From: Chitinophagaceae bacterium
Lineage (GTDB): Bacteria; Bacteroidota; Bacteroidia; Chitinophagales; Chitinophagaceae
Length of the DNA stretch: 64,000 nucleotides
Assembly (NCBI GenBank): GCA_016720775.1
Contig: JADKJX010000001.1
Coordinates: 496,001 to 560,000, forward strand
Reading direction: 5' to 3'
Shown: in pieces, positions 33,712 through 43,155 of the stretch
How the letters are laid out: every line of letters starts with the position of its first letter
Position numbering within the stretch: position 1 is the first letter of the stretch
Notes under the pieces: generated by a model
The model's input: only the letters and a program-made list of their open reading frames with translations
Database searches by the model: none
What the model was told of the DNA's origin: nothing
Program-made: the position numbers and the translations under genes

Positions 33712-35176
33712 ATCGCTTCAGTAGTTTTATACTGTATTGCTTTCCTTCATTTTCTACCTGTAGTACATACAAGCCCTGGCTTAAAGACCCGGTGTTGTCA
33801 AGCCTGATGACAGAAGATAAAGGGTTATAAATCCTCGCTGTGGTTATCAATTTACCAGACATATCGAGCAGCCTCAACGCAACTTCTCCTTTAGGCAGTT
33901 TTGCAAAGCGAATACCAATATGATCTGCGAATGGATTTGTAACTGCAGAAACAGCTTGTGAAAGGCTGTTGTTTTTTATAAGAACAACATCACTTTGCTT
34001 GCTTGTACCATCAAGATCCACCATCTTCAGTCTGTAATAATTAACATCAGTTGCTTCGATATCGAGATACGTATATTTTTTTGTAGTGGAACTGTATCCT
34101 GCAGCAGGTACCCTGGTTAATTCACGGTATGAAACGCCATCATTCGATCTTTCGATAATAAACTCTTTACTGTTTATTTCTGATGTAGTTGCCCAATCAA
34201 GTTGCACATTGTTTCCTTTGAGTGCTCCGGTAAATGACAGCAAAACCACAGGTAAGGCAGGAGCCGTGCCCGATGGTGACCGCAATACATTAGATGACTC
34301 CATTGATAACCAGGCCCTGGTGGTACTGTTAAGGGTATTGTTGTACCTGTTTTTTATAAGATTCCAGTTATAAAGTCCAAATGCTGCCGAGGCCTCTTCA
34401 AATTCCTCATTTGTAAGATTGGCACTTAGGGTAGATGAATTATCCATCACAAATTCGTGGATGCCAACCCATAAAAAAGTAGACACCGCCTCTTCTGCTG
34501 CAGTGGATGAATAGTAGTGGTCAGAATGATCATTTGGATTTGTTATTGCGCTCAGGCTGGATGTGTTTATCCATACCTGTGCATCATTGCCTTTCTCAGC
34601 AAAAATGATGTACTTTATGGTGTTTACAAGTTGGGCCCAGGTATACGTGTTAACCCCGTCGACAGAAGTGATATTTGTGATCGTGCCGTCTTTTAGTTTC
34701 TTCAAAGATTTGTTTCCTGTACCGGCAAAACCAGTTCCCGTCTGACCGCCATCCGGCAGGCGAAGAAAATAATTGACCACCATTCCATTTCCGCTTGCGT
34801 TTCCATAAACATATTTCGTCAATGTTTTACCGTTTAACACTACTGTTGTTGCCGTTGGTACGGCATACGTATTTGGGTATATTGGTTGGAGCGTTATATC
34901 ACTTGCGAACTTTGAAGAATATACTGCTCCCTTTTCTTTAGCCAGGTAATAGGGCACGGCACCAGCGCCTCCGCTTCCAAGCCCTTCATCACCCGCAGTA
35001 AACGTAATAAAAACAGCCTTACCGCCGGATCCGGCACCTAAATCAGTTAATATTTTTTTTGACATGAATAACTGCCAGTCATCTGCATCTCCCAATGCAG
35101 AAAAACTTACCTGTACCTGAGCCTGAACTTCAGTAGCTATTAAAAAAATGAATAGAGGTAAAAATATTTTTTTCAT
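33710..35176 (-). CDS. Secreted PIG-L-like deacetylase homologue with T9SS C-terminal domain, altered zinc motif
   Basis: 488 aa from ATG 35176 (signal peptide MKKIFLPLFIFLIATEVQA); an upstream ATG at 35197 would add seven residues. The PIG-L/LmbE domain fills residues 20-300, with DHSDHYYSS later. The family's first metal motif, normally AHxDD, reads LGDADDW: Asp30 stands where the zinc-binding His is expected, while D32 and D33 remain. The neighbour at 35201 keeps AHQDDW. After it comes an Ig/Fn3-like region (LPVVLLSFTGALKGNNVQLD) and a type A sorting domain ending YVLQVENEGKQYSIKLLKR. It is probably exported by T9SS and may deacetylate the surface glycan, if still active. Confidence 0.82.
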   Translation of the reverse strand: MKKIFLPLFIFLIATEVQAQVQVSFSALGDADDWQLFMSKKILTDLGAGSGGKAVFITFTAGDEGLGSGGAGAVPYYLAKEKGAVYSSKFASDITLQPIYPNTYAVPTATTVVLNGKTLTKYVYGNASGNGMVVNYFLRLPDGGQTGTGFAGTGNKSLKKLKDGTITNITSVDGVNTYTWAQLVNTIKYIIFAEKGNDAQVWINTSSLSAITNPNDHSDHYYSSTAAEEAVSTFLWVGIHEFVMDNSSTLSANLTNEEFEEASAAFGLYNWNLIKNRYNNTLNSTTRAWLSMESSNVLRSPSGTAPALPVVLLSFTGALKGNNVQLDWATTSEINSKEFIIERSNDGVSYRELTRVPAAGYSSTTKKYTYLDIEATDVNYYRLKMVDLDGTSKQSDVVLIKNNSLSQAVSAVTNPFADHIGIRFAKLPKGEVALRLLDMSGKLITTARIYNPLSSVIRLDNTGSLSQGLYVLQVENEGKQYSIKLLKR

Positions 35177-35200
35177 CGTCAGTAGTTTTTTAGACATTTA

Positions 35201-36454
35201 TTACTCCACCACCACTTTCCTGGTTTCAATAAATGTATTATTTATGATATTTTTTATGAGGTAAATACCCTTTGCCTTTACAGGGCTTTTCAGAACCAGG
35301 GTAAAAGCATCTTTAGCAGGGACCTTTGTTTTAAGTTCGAATATCTTGTTGCCAGTCATATCAAATATTACTGTTGTTAACTCGCCTTGCTCATACGGGC
35401 TTATGCTGATCATTATATCTTTATTAATAAATGCGGGTGATGTCATTGATATAACCAATGGTATTTTAGTCAGACCTGGATCGGTGTTATCAGACCCGGG
35501 CGATCCACCACCCGTGCCTGGTGCAAAAGGTGCAGTTCCCGATGGGTTTCTTATAACCTGGAACAGATCTACGGGAAGCCAGCCCTGGTGTCCGGAAGAA
35601 AAATCATTCTGGTATTGATTTTCTGTCATCCCCAATACTTCAAGGCCAAAAAGTATAGAAGCGTTCTCATGATCGGTTTCACTTAAATTGGCACCATAGG
35701 CAGAAGACTGATAATCCATAAATCCATTTACACCTACCCATGCCATACCGGAGGATACCGCAGCCTGTGCTGCAAGACCTGAATTTGTATGGTCGGAGTG
35801 GTCATTAATGTTATAGGTCGATGTATTGTCATGTGCTGTATGGATCCATGACTGTGTACCAGTTATTTTTTCCGCATTGATGATTGCTTTGATCGTATTG
35901 GTCAGGTCACTCCATCCGGTATAGGTAGCAGTTGGTGTCAGGGCCGGAATGTCATTAATGCCAATAGTAGATATTGAAGCAATGGCACCGGTTCTTAATT
36001 TATTCAGACTTTGATTGTTGTTATTAGGAAAACCGTTCCCGTTCAAATTTCCATCGGGAAGCCGCAGGAAATAATTAACGGTGTTTTTGTAAGTATACTT
36101 AGTTATGTTATGGCCATTGATCGCTACTGTAGTAGCTGTAGGAAGATCTAATGGGGCTGTTCCTGTGGTCAGGTCGGCAGCAAATTTTGCAGAATTTACC
36201 GCCCCGATCTCCCTGCCTAAATAGAAAGGGCCACCACCACCATAAGAACAGGCACCACAACTTTCATCACCTGCAGTGAGGGTAATAAATACCATTTTTG
36301 CTCCTGCAGTCATGTCAGCAATAACCCTGCTTGACATAAAAAGCTGCCAGTCATCCTGGTGAGCCTGGATTGAGAACGCAACTGTTTGTCCATTTGCTTT
36401 AAACAGGACAGCACAGAAGCCAATAATTAATAGTAATCGTAAACGCTTTAACAT
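35201..36454 (-). CDS. Secreted PIG-L-like deacetylase with T9SS-like C-terminal domain
   Basis: 417 aa. Signal peptide at residues 1-22 (ending KANG), then the metal motif AHQDDWQLF (H32, D34, D35) and a second histidine motif NDHSDHTNS, the three-ligand set of PIG-L/LmbE zinc N-deacetylases. A linker GTGGGSPGSDNTDPG leads to an 80-residue beta-rich C-terminal domain ending FIETRKVVVE, resembling a T9SS sorting domain. It is 24 nt upstream of its paralogue and on the same strand. Likely exported; the substrate may be N-acetyl groups of the surface polysaccharide, by context only. Confidence 0.85.
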   Translation of the reverse strand: MLKRLRLLLIIGFCAVLFKANGQTVAFSIQAHQDDWQLFMSSRVIADMTAGAKMVFITLTAGDESCGACSYGGGGPFYLGREIGAVNSAKFAADLTTGTAPLDLPTATTVAINGHNITKYTYKNTVNYFLRLPDGNLNGNGFPNNNNQSLNKLRTGAIASISTIGINDIPALTPTATYTGWSDLTNTIKAIINAEKITGTQSWIHTAHDNTSTYNINDHSDHTNSGLAAQAAVSSGMAWVGVNGFMDYQSSAYGANLSETDHENASILFGLEVLGMTENQYQNDFSSGHQGWLPVDLFQVIRNPSGTAPFAPGTGGGSPGSDNTDPGLTKIPLVISMTSPAFINKDIMISISPYEQGELTTVIFDMTGNKIFELKTKVPAKDAFTLVLKSPVKAKGIYLIKNIINNTFIETRKVVVE

Positions 36455-36840
36455 GACGATGTAATTTCAGATTAACAACAAAATAGAATTATTGAATATT
36501 TGCCTGAAGGATATTCAAGCCGGGAGAAACATAGGCATTAGAGTACAAAAAATTAAAACGACCTGAACAGGATTGAATTGTTGGAGTTTACTTTGGGAGG
36601 TATTGGATTACGGGGTAAATATATAATTAATAATATAGAATGCAAAATATAGAGCCCGGTTAATTTGAATAAATCCTTGTAAAGGCCAAAGCTGGGTATA
36701 AAATCTGGCCGCTTTCGACCCTACAAGCCCCATTTTTGCGTTTAAATAATTGATATTCAATAATTTAAGTGCAATTCAATTATCTTGAACCAGCAGATCT
36801 TTTTTTTAAACCTTAGCCAGATTTTTTCGGGTACCGGCAC
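36455..36840. other. Intergenic region without recognised gene
   Basis: This stretch is A+T-rich and lies between the start of the deacetylase gene at 36454 and the terminator of the large beta-helix gene. It should hold the promoter of the minus-strand deacetylase pair, but I could not identify a clear -33/-7 pair. No tRNA, repeat array or coding signal was seen. Confidence 0.5.
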
Positions 36841-36868
36841 AAAAAAGAGGAACCATTAAGGCTCCTCT
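36841..36868 (-). terminator. Rho-independent terminator of the large beta-helix gene
   Basis: On the minus strand a 9-bp stem (AGAGGAGCC with GGTTCCTCT, one mismatch) closes a short TTAAT loop, spanning 36868 to 36846, and is followed directly by six Ts (36846-36841). It begins 27 nt past the stop codon at 36895. Confidence 0.82.
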
Positions 36869-36894
36869 CTTCTTATCGGTCAATGCCGAAATCT

Positions 36895-39800
36895 TTATTG
36901 CTTTATTATTTTTATTGCCTTCTTATCGCCATTAGGGAAATACATCACAACAACATAAGGCCCTTTGGCTAAATTACTAAGGTCTATCTTTTCTGTAAAC
37001 ACCTGTTGTGTGGATGTTAATTCCCTGGTGTAAACAATCTTACCATTCACATCTGAAACAGCTACAGATGGTTTTGAGTTAGCGTTTATCTTGGTTACAT
37101 CCAGGGTAGCTATGTTCATTACAGGATTCGGATAGATTTTAAAATCATTATCTCTTACAGCAGTTGCAGGTGTAGCATTAACTGAAACAGTTACAACATC
37201 TCTTCCTGTACCTCCGGCATTATCCGTTACGGTCAATTCAAATACATAAATACCTTCAACCAGGTTGTTCAAAAAGGTAGTTGCAGTATTTGTTGTAAAG
37301 AGTACATTGTTTGATGGTCCTGATAATTGCCTCCATTCATACTTTACAATACTTCCATCTGCATCTGTACCACCGCCTGATAAGGAGGTATTGTTTGTAG
37401 GCAATGTAATAATTTGGTCAGGTCCTGCAGTAGCAACCGGAGGTATATTGGCAGCATTAACTACAACGATCATTGTATCTCTGCCGAATGCTCCGTTGTT
37501 ATCTGTAACTCTTAATTCAAATTGGTAGGAGCCTTGTACCAAACCAGTAACAGAAGTGGCAGATGTTGCCGGGTTGCTGATAGTGCCTGCAGCAGGTCCG
37601 GATATTTTTGTCCAGAGATATGCTGTAACAGTACCGTCCAGATCTGTTCCGCTTCCTGAAAGAATGGTTGCGTTAACAGGTAACGTAATGGATTGATCTG
37701 GTCCTGCATTGGCTGTTGGTGGTATATTGGCAGCCGTTGGATTAACAGTAACCTGCACAGTATCTCTTCCGAAAGCCCCGCTGTTATCGGTAACTCTCAG
37801 TTCAAATAAATAAACACCTTGTACCAGGCCAGTTACCGAAGTAGCTGCAGTATTAGCATTAGCAATGGTACTTGCAGCTGGTCCTGAAACCTGTGTCCAG
37901 AGGTATGCTGTAATGGTACCATCAGGATCTATTCCACTACCAGATAATATAACCGTATTAACAGGCAATACGATTGTCTGGTTGGGTCCTGCATTTGCTG
38001 TTGGTGGTGTATTGGTTGCCCCAGCGTTAACAGTAACCTGCATGGTATCTCTTCCGAAAGCGCCGTTGTTATCGGTAACTCTTAATTCAAATAAATAGGT
38101 ACCAACTACAAGTCCGGTAACTGAAGTAGCAGCAACATTCGGATTCGTGATCGTACCAGAACCTGGTCCGGAAATTTTAGTCCACAAATATGCCGTAACC
38201 GTACCATCAGCATCTGTTCCGCTTCCTGAAAGGATAACAGAATTTACAGGCAACGTTATCGTTTGATTAGGTCCGGCATTTGCAACAGGCGGAATATTTG
38301 CTGTTGTAGTTACAGTAACCTGCATGGTATCTCTTCCAAAAGCACCTGCGTTATCAGTAACCCTTAATTCGAACTTGTATGTACCTGCCACCAAACCGGT
38401 TACTCCCGTAGCAGCTACGTTCGGGTTGGTAATTGTACCGGCAGCCGGTCCGGAGATTTTAGTCCACAAATATGCTGTAACAGTTCCGTCTGGATCTGTT
38501 CCGCTTCCTGAAAGAATAGCAGCATTTGTTGGTAATGAAATAGTCTGATCAGGTCCTGCATTAGCTGTTGGGGGCGTATTGGTTGCTCCTGCATTAACGG
38601 TAACCTGGATAGTGTCTCTTCCAAAAGCACCGCCATTATCTGTAACTCTCAGTTCAAACCGGTATGTACCAACCACAAGTCCTGTAACTGAAGTAGCAGC
38701 TACGTTCGGATTGGTGATTGTACCTGCAGCCGGCCCGGAAATTTTTGTCCATAAATATGATACAACAACTCCATCAGCATCTGTGCCACTGCCTGATAAA
38801 ATAACAGAGGTGGTTGGCAATGTAATGGTTTGATCTGGCCCTGCATTTGCAACGGGCGGAATATTTGAAGCGGCCGGATTAACAGTTACCTGTACGGTGT
38901 CTCTTCCAAAAGCACCGCCATTATCAGTAACCCGTAACTCAAATTGATAAACACCTTGTGCCAATCCCGTTACGGAAGTAGCTGCAGTGGTTGGATTCGT
39001 GATCGTACCTGCAGCCGGTCCGGAAATTTTTGTCCATTGGTAGCCAACAATGCTGCCATCCGTATCTGCACCGCTACCTGATAATATAACCGAGTTGGTT
39101 GGTAAAGTAATTGTTTGATCCGGTCCTGCATTTGCAGTAGGCGGATTATTTGGTGCGCCGGCATTTACTGTGATTTGTACAGTGTCCCTTCCGGAAGCAC
39201 CTCCATTATCGGTAACTCTTAACTCAAACCTGTAAACACCTTGTACTAAACCGGTAACATTTGTTGATGCAGCGCCAGGGGTTGTAATGGTACCCGCAGC
39301 CGGTCCAGAAACTTTTGTCCACAAATAACCAGTGATCGTACCATCCGGATCTACCCCATTACCAAAAAGGGCAACGGAATTGACAGGCAACGTAATGGTT
39401 TGATCAGCACCGGCATTGGCAACCGGAGGAATATTACTGGCAGAACTTACCGAAACCAGCATTGTATCTCTGTCAATTGCACCCGCATTATCCGTAACTC
39501 TTAATTCAAAAAGATAGGTGCCCTGAACTAATCCGGTAACAGTTGATATTGCGGCGTTAGGAGTTGTAATGGTACCTGCAGCCGGTCCGGAAATTTTTGT
39601 CCACAAATAACCAGTGACCGTACCATCAGGATCTGTACCAATGCCCGAAAGCGTAACAGAGTTTGTTGGTAAAGTAATAAATTGGTCAGGTCCTGCATTA
39701 GCAGTAGGTGGAATATTCGATGCGGCATTCACTGTGATCTGCACAGTATCTTTTCCAAAAGCACCCGCATTATCTGTAACTCTTAATTCAAATCTGTAAA

Positions 39801-41019
39801 CACCCTGTACCAGTCCGGTTACTGATGTGGCTGGGGTTGTTGGGTTGGTGATAGTACCTGTGGCGGGCCCTGCAACTTTCGTCCAGAGATAAGCCACAAC
39901 CGTACCATCCGGGTCAGTGCCACTTCCGGAGAGAATAACTGTGTTGGTTGGTAAAGTAATGATTTGATCAGGCCCAGCATTTGCAGCAGGAGGAATATTT
40001 GATGCTGCGTTTACAGTAACCTGCATGGTATCTCTTCCAAATGCGCCGGCGTTATCCGTAACTCTTAATTCAAATTTATATACACCAGCAACTAAACCGG
40101 TAACTGTTGTACCTGCTGTTGCCGGACTTGTGATCGTACCAGCAGCGGGTCCTGAAATTTTCGTCCAGAGATAAGCAGTAACAGAGCCATCTGGATCTGT
40201 ACCACTGCCTGCAAGCGTAACAGAGTTTGTAGGTAAAGTAATTGTTTGATCAGGCCCTGCATTAGCAGTTGGCGGAATATTGGATGAAGCATTAACCGTA
40301 ACCTGAATGGTATCTCTTCCAAATGCGCCGGCATTATCCGTAACTCTTAATTCAAATTTATATATACCAGCAACTAAACCGGTAACCGTTGTACCGGCTG
40401 TTGCCGGACTTGTAATTGTACCGGCAGCCGGTCCGGATACTTTTGTCCATAGATAAGCAGTAACAGTTCCATCGGGATCTGTACCACTACCGGCAAGCGT
40501 AACAGAGTTTGTAGGTAAAGTAATTGTCTGATCGGGTCCTGCATTAGCAGTTGGGGGGATATTTCCTGCAGATGCATATTCGGCATAACCCATGTCAGGG
40601 GCAGAGCCACTATATGGTAAGCCAATGTTTACCCCAGCATCAATACATGGTGATGTGGCCTGTAAAGTATAATAGCCACTGCCAACAAATAATGGGTTAA
40701 CCGCTATGTTATTATTATAAGTATAAGTACCTGGATTACCTGCAGGCCAGTTTGGGGTGTTGCCACTTCCGTTGCCAAAAGCGTCATTATGTGTTACAAT
40801 TGCATTAACGATATTGGTAGCCCCATTACTTCCTTTTAACCAGGCATCCTGGAACCCTTGTACGATATTATTCCTGATATATAGGCCATCACAACTGCCA
40901 TTTGGCTGAGATGTGAAGTCTAATCCGATCCATGGGGCATCACCTGCTTTTGCAACAACAGTATTATTATAGATCGTTAAGTTTCGTATGTAGGGATCAT
41001 CTGTTCCTTCACTGATCAC
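36895..41019 (-). CDS. C-terminal part of giant beta-helix / REJ-repeat T9SS protein (frameshifted gene)
   Basis: 1374 aa if read from GTG 41019, but the same frame is open up to about 41392 and continues the beta-helix of the ORF at 41376-42203. It has the end of a parallel beta-helix (LTIYNNTVVAKAG), then 12 tandem domains of about 94 residues, each with PPTANAGPDQTITLP, YLWTKISGP, TVTGLVQGVY and FELRVTDNAGAFGRDT, resembling the REJ/PKD-like fold. It ends with a T9SS type A domain (DFKIYPNPV to KKAIKIIKQ). With the frameshift repaired, 36895-42203 encodes 1769 aa. It is probably a long surface-exposed stalk carrying a glycan-binding or glycan-modifying helix. Confidence 0.85.
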   Translation of the reverse strand: MISEGTDDPYIRNLTIYNNTVVAKAGDAPWIGLDFTSQPNGSCDGLYIRNNIVQGFQDAWLKGSNGATNIVNAIVTHNDAFGNGSGNTPNWPAGNPGTYTYNNNIAVNPLFVGSGYYTLQATSPCIDAGVNIGLPYSGSAPDMGYAEYASAGNIPPTANAGPDQTITLPTNSVTLAGSGTDPDGTVTAYLWTKVSGPAAGTITSPATAGTTVTGLVAGIYKFELRVTDNAGAFGRDTIQVTVNASSNIPPTANAGPDQTITLPTNSVTLAGSGTDPDGSVTAYLWTKISGPAAGTITSPATAGTTVTGLVAGVYKFELRVTDNAGAFGRDTMQVTVNAASNIPPAANAGPDQIITLPTNTVILSGSGTDPDGTVVAYLWTKVAGPATGTITNPTTPATSVTGLVQGVYRFELRVTDNAGAFGKDTVQITVNAASNIPPTANAGPDQFITLPTNSVTLSGIGTDPDGTVTGYLWTKISGPAAGTITTPNAAISTVTGLVQGTYLFELRVTDNAGAIDRDTMLVSVSSASNIPPVANAGADQTITLPVNSVALFGNGVDPDGTITGYLWTKVSGPAAGTITTPGAASTNVTGLVQGVYRFELRVTDNGGASGRDTVQITVNAGAPNNPPTANAGPDQTITLPTNSVILSGSGADTDGSIVGYQWTKISGPAAGTITNPTTAATSVTGLAQGVYQFELRVTDNGGAFGRDTVQVTVNPAASNIPPVANAGPDQTITLPTTSVILSGSGTDADGVVVSYLWTKISGPAAGTITNPNVAATSVTGLVVGTYRFELRVTDNGGAFGRDTIQVTVNAGATNTPPTANAGPDQTISLPTNAAILSGSGTDPDGTVTAYLWTKISGPAAGTITNPNVAATGVTGLVAGTYKFELRVTDNAGAFGRDTMQVTVTTTANIPPVANAGPNQTITLPVNSVILSGSGTDADGTVTAYLWTKISGPGSGTITNPNVAATSVTGLVVGTYLFELRVTDNNGAFGRDTMQVTVNAGATNTPPTANAGPNQTIVLPVNTVILSGSGIDPDGTITAYLWTQVSGPAASTIANANTAATSVTGLVQGVYLFELRVTDNSGAFGRDTVQVTVNPTAANIPPTANAGPDQSITLPVNATILSGSGTDLDGTVTAYLWTKISGPAAGTISNPATSATSVTGLVQGSYQFELRVTDNNGAFGRDTMIVVVNAANIPPVATAGPDQIITLPTNNTSLSGGGTDADGSIVKYEWRQLSGPSNNVLFTTNTATTFLNNLVEGIYVFELTVTDNAGGTGRDVVTVSVNATPATAVRDNDFKIYPNPVMNIATLDVTKINANSKPSVAVSDVNGKIVYTRELTSTQQVFTEKIDLSNLAKGPYVVVMYFPNGDKKAIKIIKQ
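37180..40568 (-). repeat. Twelve tandem ~282-bp coding repeats (REJ/PKD-like domains)
   Basis: Twelve consecutive copies of a unit of roughly 282 bp, each starting at an N-x-PP-x-A-(N/T)-AG-(P/A) motif. The first two units (numbered from the N-terminus, near 40,000-40,568) are nearly identical; the last, near 37,180-37,450, is the most divergent (YEWRQLSGP, NNVLFTTNT). Such near-identical units recombine easily and are prone to assembly collapse, so the copy number may not be exact. Confidence 0.9.
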
Positions 41020-41375
41020 AAGAATACCTCCGGCAGTTCCGGTGCCATTTCCCTGGTAAACATTTGAGATCAGGTTATTCCTGATGATATTGTCGGTTAA
41101 AGCACTGAATCCTCCTGTTGGAGCTGGGTATCCGTATCCGCCGTTATTTCCCGGTCCCCGGGTATTAAACTGAACACCACTCGATACATTATTCAGTATA
41201 TTATTTTCAATGAGGATCGCCTGGGTGGCAAACTCAAGGATGATACCACTTTCAAAGTTTGAATTTATGGTCGCATGGTTAAGTGTATTATGATGTATCC
41301 ACGCACAAAAAGCATAGGCGCCTTTATAATTATAGTTCAGGTCAATACTTCCCTGGATGCTGTTATTATAGATCT

Positions 41376-42203
41376 CTAAACCTGCGATATTGAAAATTCA
41401 ATTGCGAAATCCCAATCACCATTCTCGCCGGGATAGCTTCCCACATAGGGAGCTTTCACCAGGGTATTGTTATACACCTTTACCCCTTTGAGCCAGCCGT
41501 TATCCCAGTACTTAAGGGGCCAGCCATTTTTGAAGTTAGCACGTTGATTTTGGATGATTGTGTTGTTGTAGATCTCCATTCCCTGTTGTCCGCCGATATT
41601 CACACAACCAGCGCCGTAGTTACCAACATTGGTAGCGCAGTTTAAAACAGTGTTGTTGTAAAATTTATTACCGGTGGCGTAATGCCCGGGATCTGTAATT
41701 GGGTCAGTGGCGTTATTGCCATCATAGATCACACCCCTGTCTTTAAAATTAATGATCTTACAATCATGAATAAGCACATTGCTCCGTCCGGTGATCCAGA
41801 TTGCGATCCATGTTTTATAATTTGATTCACTTACGTATTGTCCGTTAAGGGTAACGTTGGAAATACTTTGATTGCCATTGGTGTCCTGGTTGGAATTGAG
41901 ATTTAACAGGTTTGACCATTGCCCGGTGAGGTTACTGAGAATAATGGTGGTATTAAAATCGTCACCCTCAATACTAACACCAACCGCCAGGTCGCTTTGC
42001 TGCGTTTCTGTATAGGTGCCGGCAAGAACATGAATGATGTTTCCTGATGTTGTTACTGTTGAAGTCGCTTTAAATAAGGTTTTCCAGGGGTTTGCTAAGG
42101 TACCTGTACCTGTTGCGTCATTCCCAGTAGGGCTTATGTAATAGGTGGCGGCTTGTGTGATGCTACATAGAAATAGCGACATGGCCAGTAGAAATACTTT
42201 CAT
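41376..42203 (-). CDS. N-terminal part of giant beta-helix protein (frameshifted)
   Basis: 275 aa: signal peptide MKVFLLAMSLFLCSITQA, then TYYISPTGNDATGTGTLANP, the opening of many secreted parallel beta-helix (DUF1565/pectate-lyase-like) proteins, followed by repeated NNT turns (KFYNNTVLN, EIYNNTIIQ, KVYNNTLVK). The frame ends DFAIEFSISQV. The paralogue at 44721-46835 reads DFAIEFWNVLGGMEIYGN, and here the other frame gives NIAGLEIYNNSIQG. Adding one T to the T4 run (plus-strand A4, 41393-41396) gives EFFNIAGLEIY and joins this ORF to the downstream part. Either a sequencing indel or a recent mutation. Confidence 0.85.
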   Translation of the reverse strand: MKVFLLAMSLFLCSITQAATYYISPTGNDATGTGTLANPWKTLFKATSTVTTSGNIIHVLAGTYTETQQSDLAVGVSIEGDDFNTTIILSNLTGQWSNLLNLNSNQDTNGNQSISNVTLNGQYVSESNYKTWIAIWITGRSNVLIHDCKIINFKDRGVIYDGNNATDPITDPGHYATGNKFYNNTVLNCATNVGNYGAGCVNIGGQQGMEIYNNTIIQNQRANFKNGWPLKYWDNGWLKGVKVYNNTLVKAPYVGSYPGENGDWDFAIEFSISQV

Positions 42204-42741
42204 AGAATATCGAGGTTTATTGGATTATTATTCTTTAACGATGCATTTATATATTTATTATTGCTGCAATCCTCTAATATAAACAGCTTCGCAATAAAAA
42301 TTCTCTGCTTGTACACGTTTGCAGGTTTTTTGCAAAAATAGTGCTAGGTTTTTCTAAAAGTGCTGGCTTAAATGCTACGCTATGCAGTAAAAAAACTTCA
42401 TTTCATATATAACCTTTAGAAAAATGTATAAATAAGTGGAAACAAATATATGTGAAAAATACATTGTCATGGCCATGTGTTTAATTATTACTTTAATCCA
42501 CAAGTGTTGATAAAAATTTAATCGTTTTCTACTAAAACCTGACATTTATGAACCAATAAAAAAAATCTTGCAAACAATTAAATGTACCCGTGTGAATGAA
42601 AACTGTATTCTTACCATTTGCGTTTATTTCTCTATTTTTAATTTATAAATGCAATAAAAACTACATAATTCTGTTTTGAAGCTTATTCAGCCCGATGTAT
42701 ATATACAAAAAGCCAAATCATAAACAATACTGCTGCCCTGC
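42204..42741. other. A+T-rich divergent intergenic region
   Basis: 538 nt between the minus-strand beta-helix gene and the plus-strand Tat-like gene. It is strongly A+T-rich with no coding signal. On the minus strand TATTTTTG (plus 42333-42340) matches the Bacteroidota -7 element TAnnTTTG, about 130 nt before the beta-helix start, but I see no TTG at the proper -33 spacing. Promoters for both directions must lie here; none is secure. Confidence 0.45.
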
Positions 42742-43134
42742 ATGAAAAGGAGAACTTTTTTAATAACAACCACTGCTGCTTTAGCAGCTGCTTCAATACC
42801 CGTTGCCAGGTATTACAGTAATGGAAAAAAGAATTATCCTCCACTGATAATGCCCGAGGAACTTGGAAATTTTTGCGAAGAAAAAGTGATCCGGGAAATA
42901 GGTGATCAATACCGCAAACAAGTGCCCCAGGAAAGTGAAAAAGCAAAACTGCAGCAGATCCTTCTTACAGATGATGCCGGAAAACTAACAGCAGTTTCCG
43001 ATAATGCAGCCATAGCGGCATTGCTGGATAAAAAGATCCAGGATGATTTTAACAGCTCCCGGATACTTGTCCTTAGCGGATGGGTGATCTCTGTAACAGA
43101 GGCAAGGCAATGTGCACTTTTTTCTTTAACCTGA
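42742..43134 (+). CDS. Gluconate 2-dehydrogenase subunit 3-like protein with Tat-like signal
   Basis: 130 aa. The N-terminus MKRRTFLITTTAALAAAS has the twin-arginine pattern RRTFL plus an Ala-rich hydrophobic stretch, so export by Tat is likely; a tatC gene lies at 60654. The rest is helical, with VLSGWVISVTEARQCALFSL at the end, fitting the small subunit of membrane-bound GMC-type dehydrogenases. It is 21 nt upstream of a GMC oxidoreductase, the usual partner. The small subunit often carries the Tat signal for both, since the large subunit here has none. Confidence 0.8.
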   Translation: MKRRTFLITTTAALAAASIPVARYYSNGKKNYPPLIMPEELGNFCEEKVIREIGDQYRKQVPQESEKAKLQQILLTDDAGKLTAVSDNAAIAALLDKKIQDDFNSSRILVLSGWVISVTEARQCALFSLT

Positions 43135-43155
43135 TAAAACCGAACACCGTCATTT

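Noticed and set aside
37180..40568. Regular repeat spacing as a CRISPR array
   Set aside because: The units are about 282 bp, coding and contiguous, with no unique spacers; no cas genes were seen.
37265..40625. Several ORFs of 60-90 codons on both strands inside the 12-repeat region
   Set aside because: They recur once per repeat unit in the wrong frames and are shadows of the large coding sequence.
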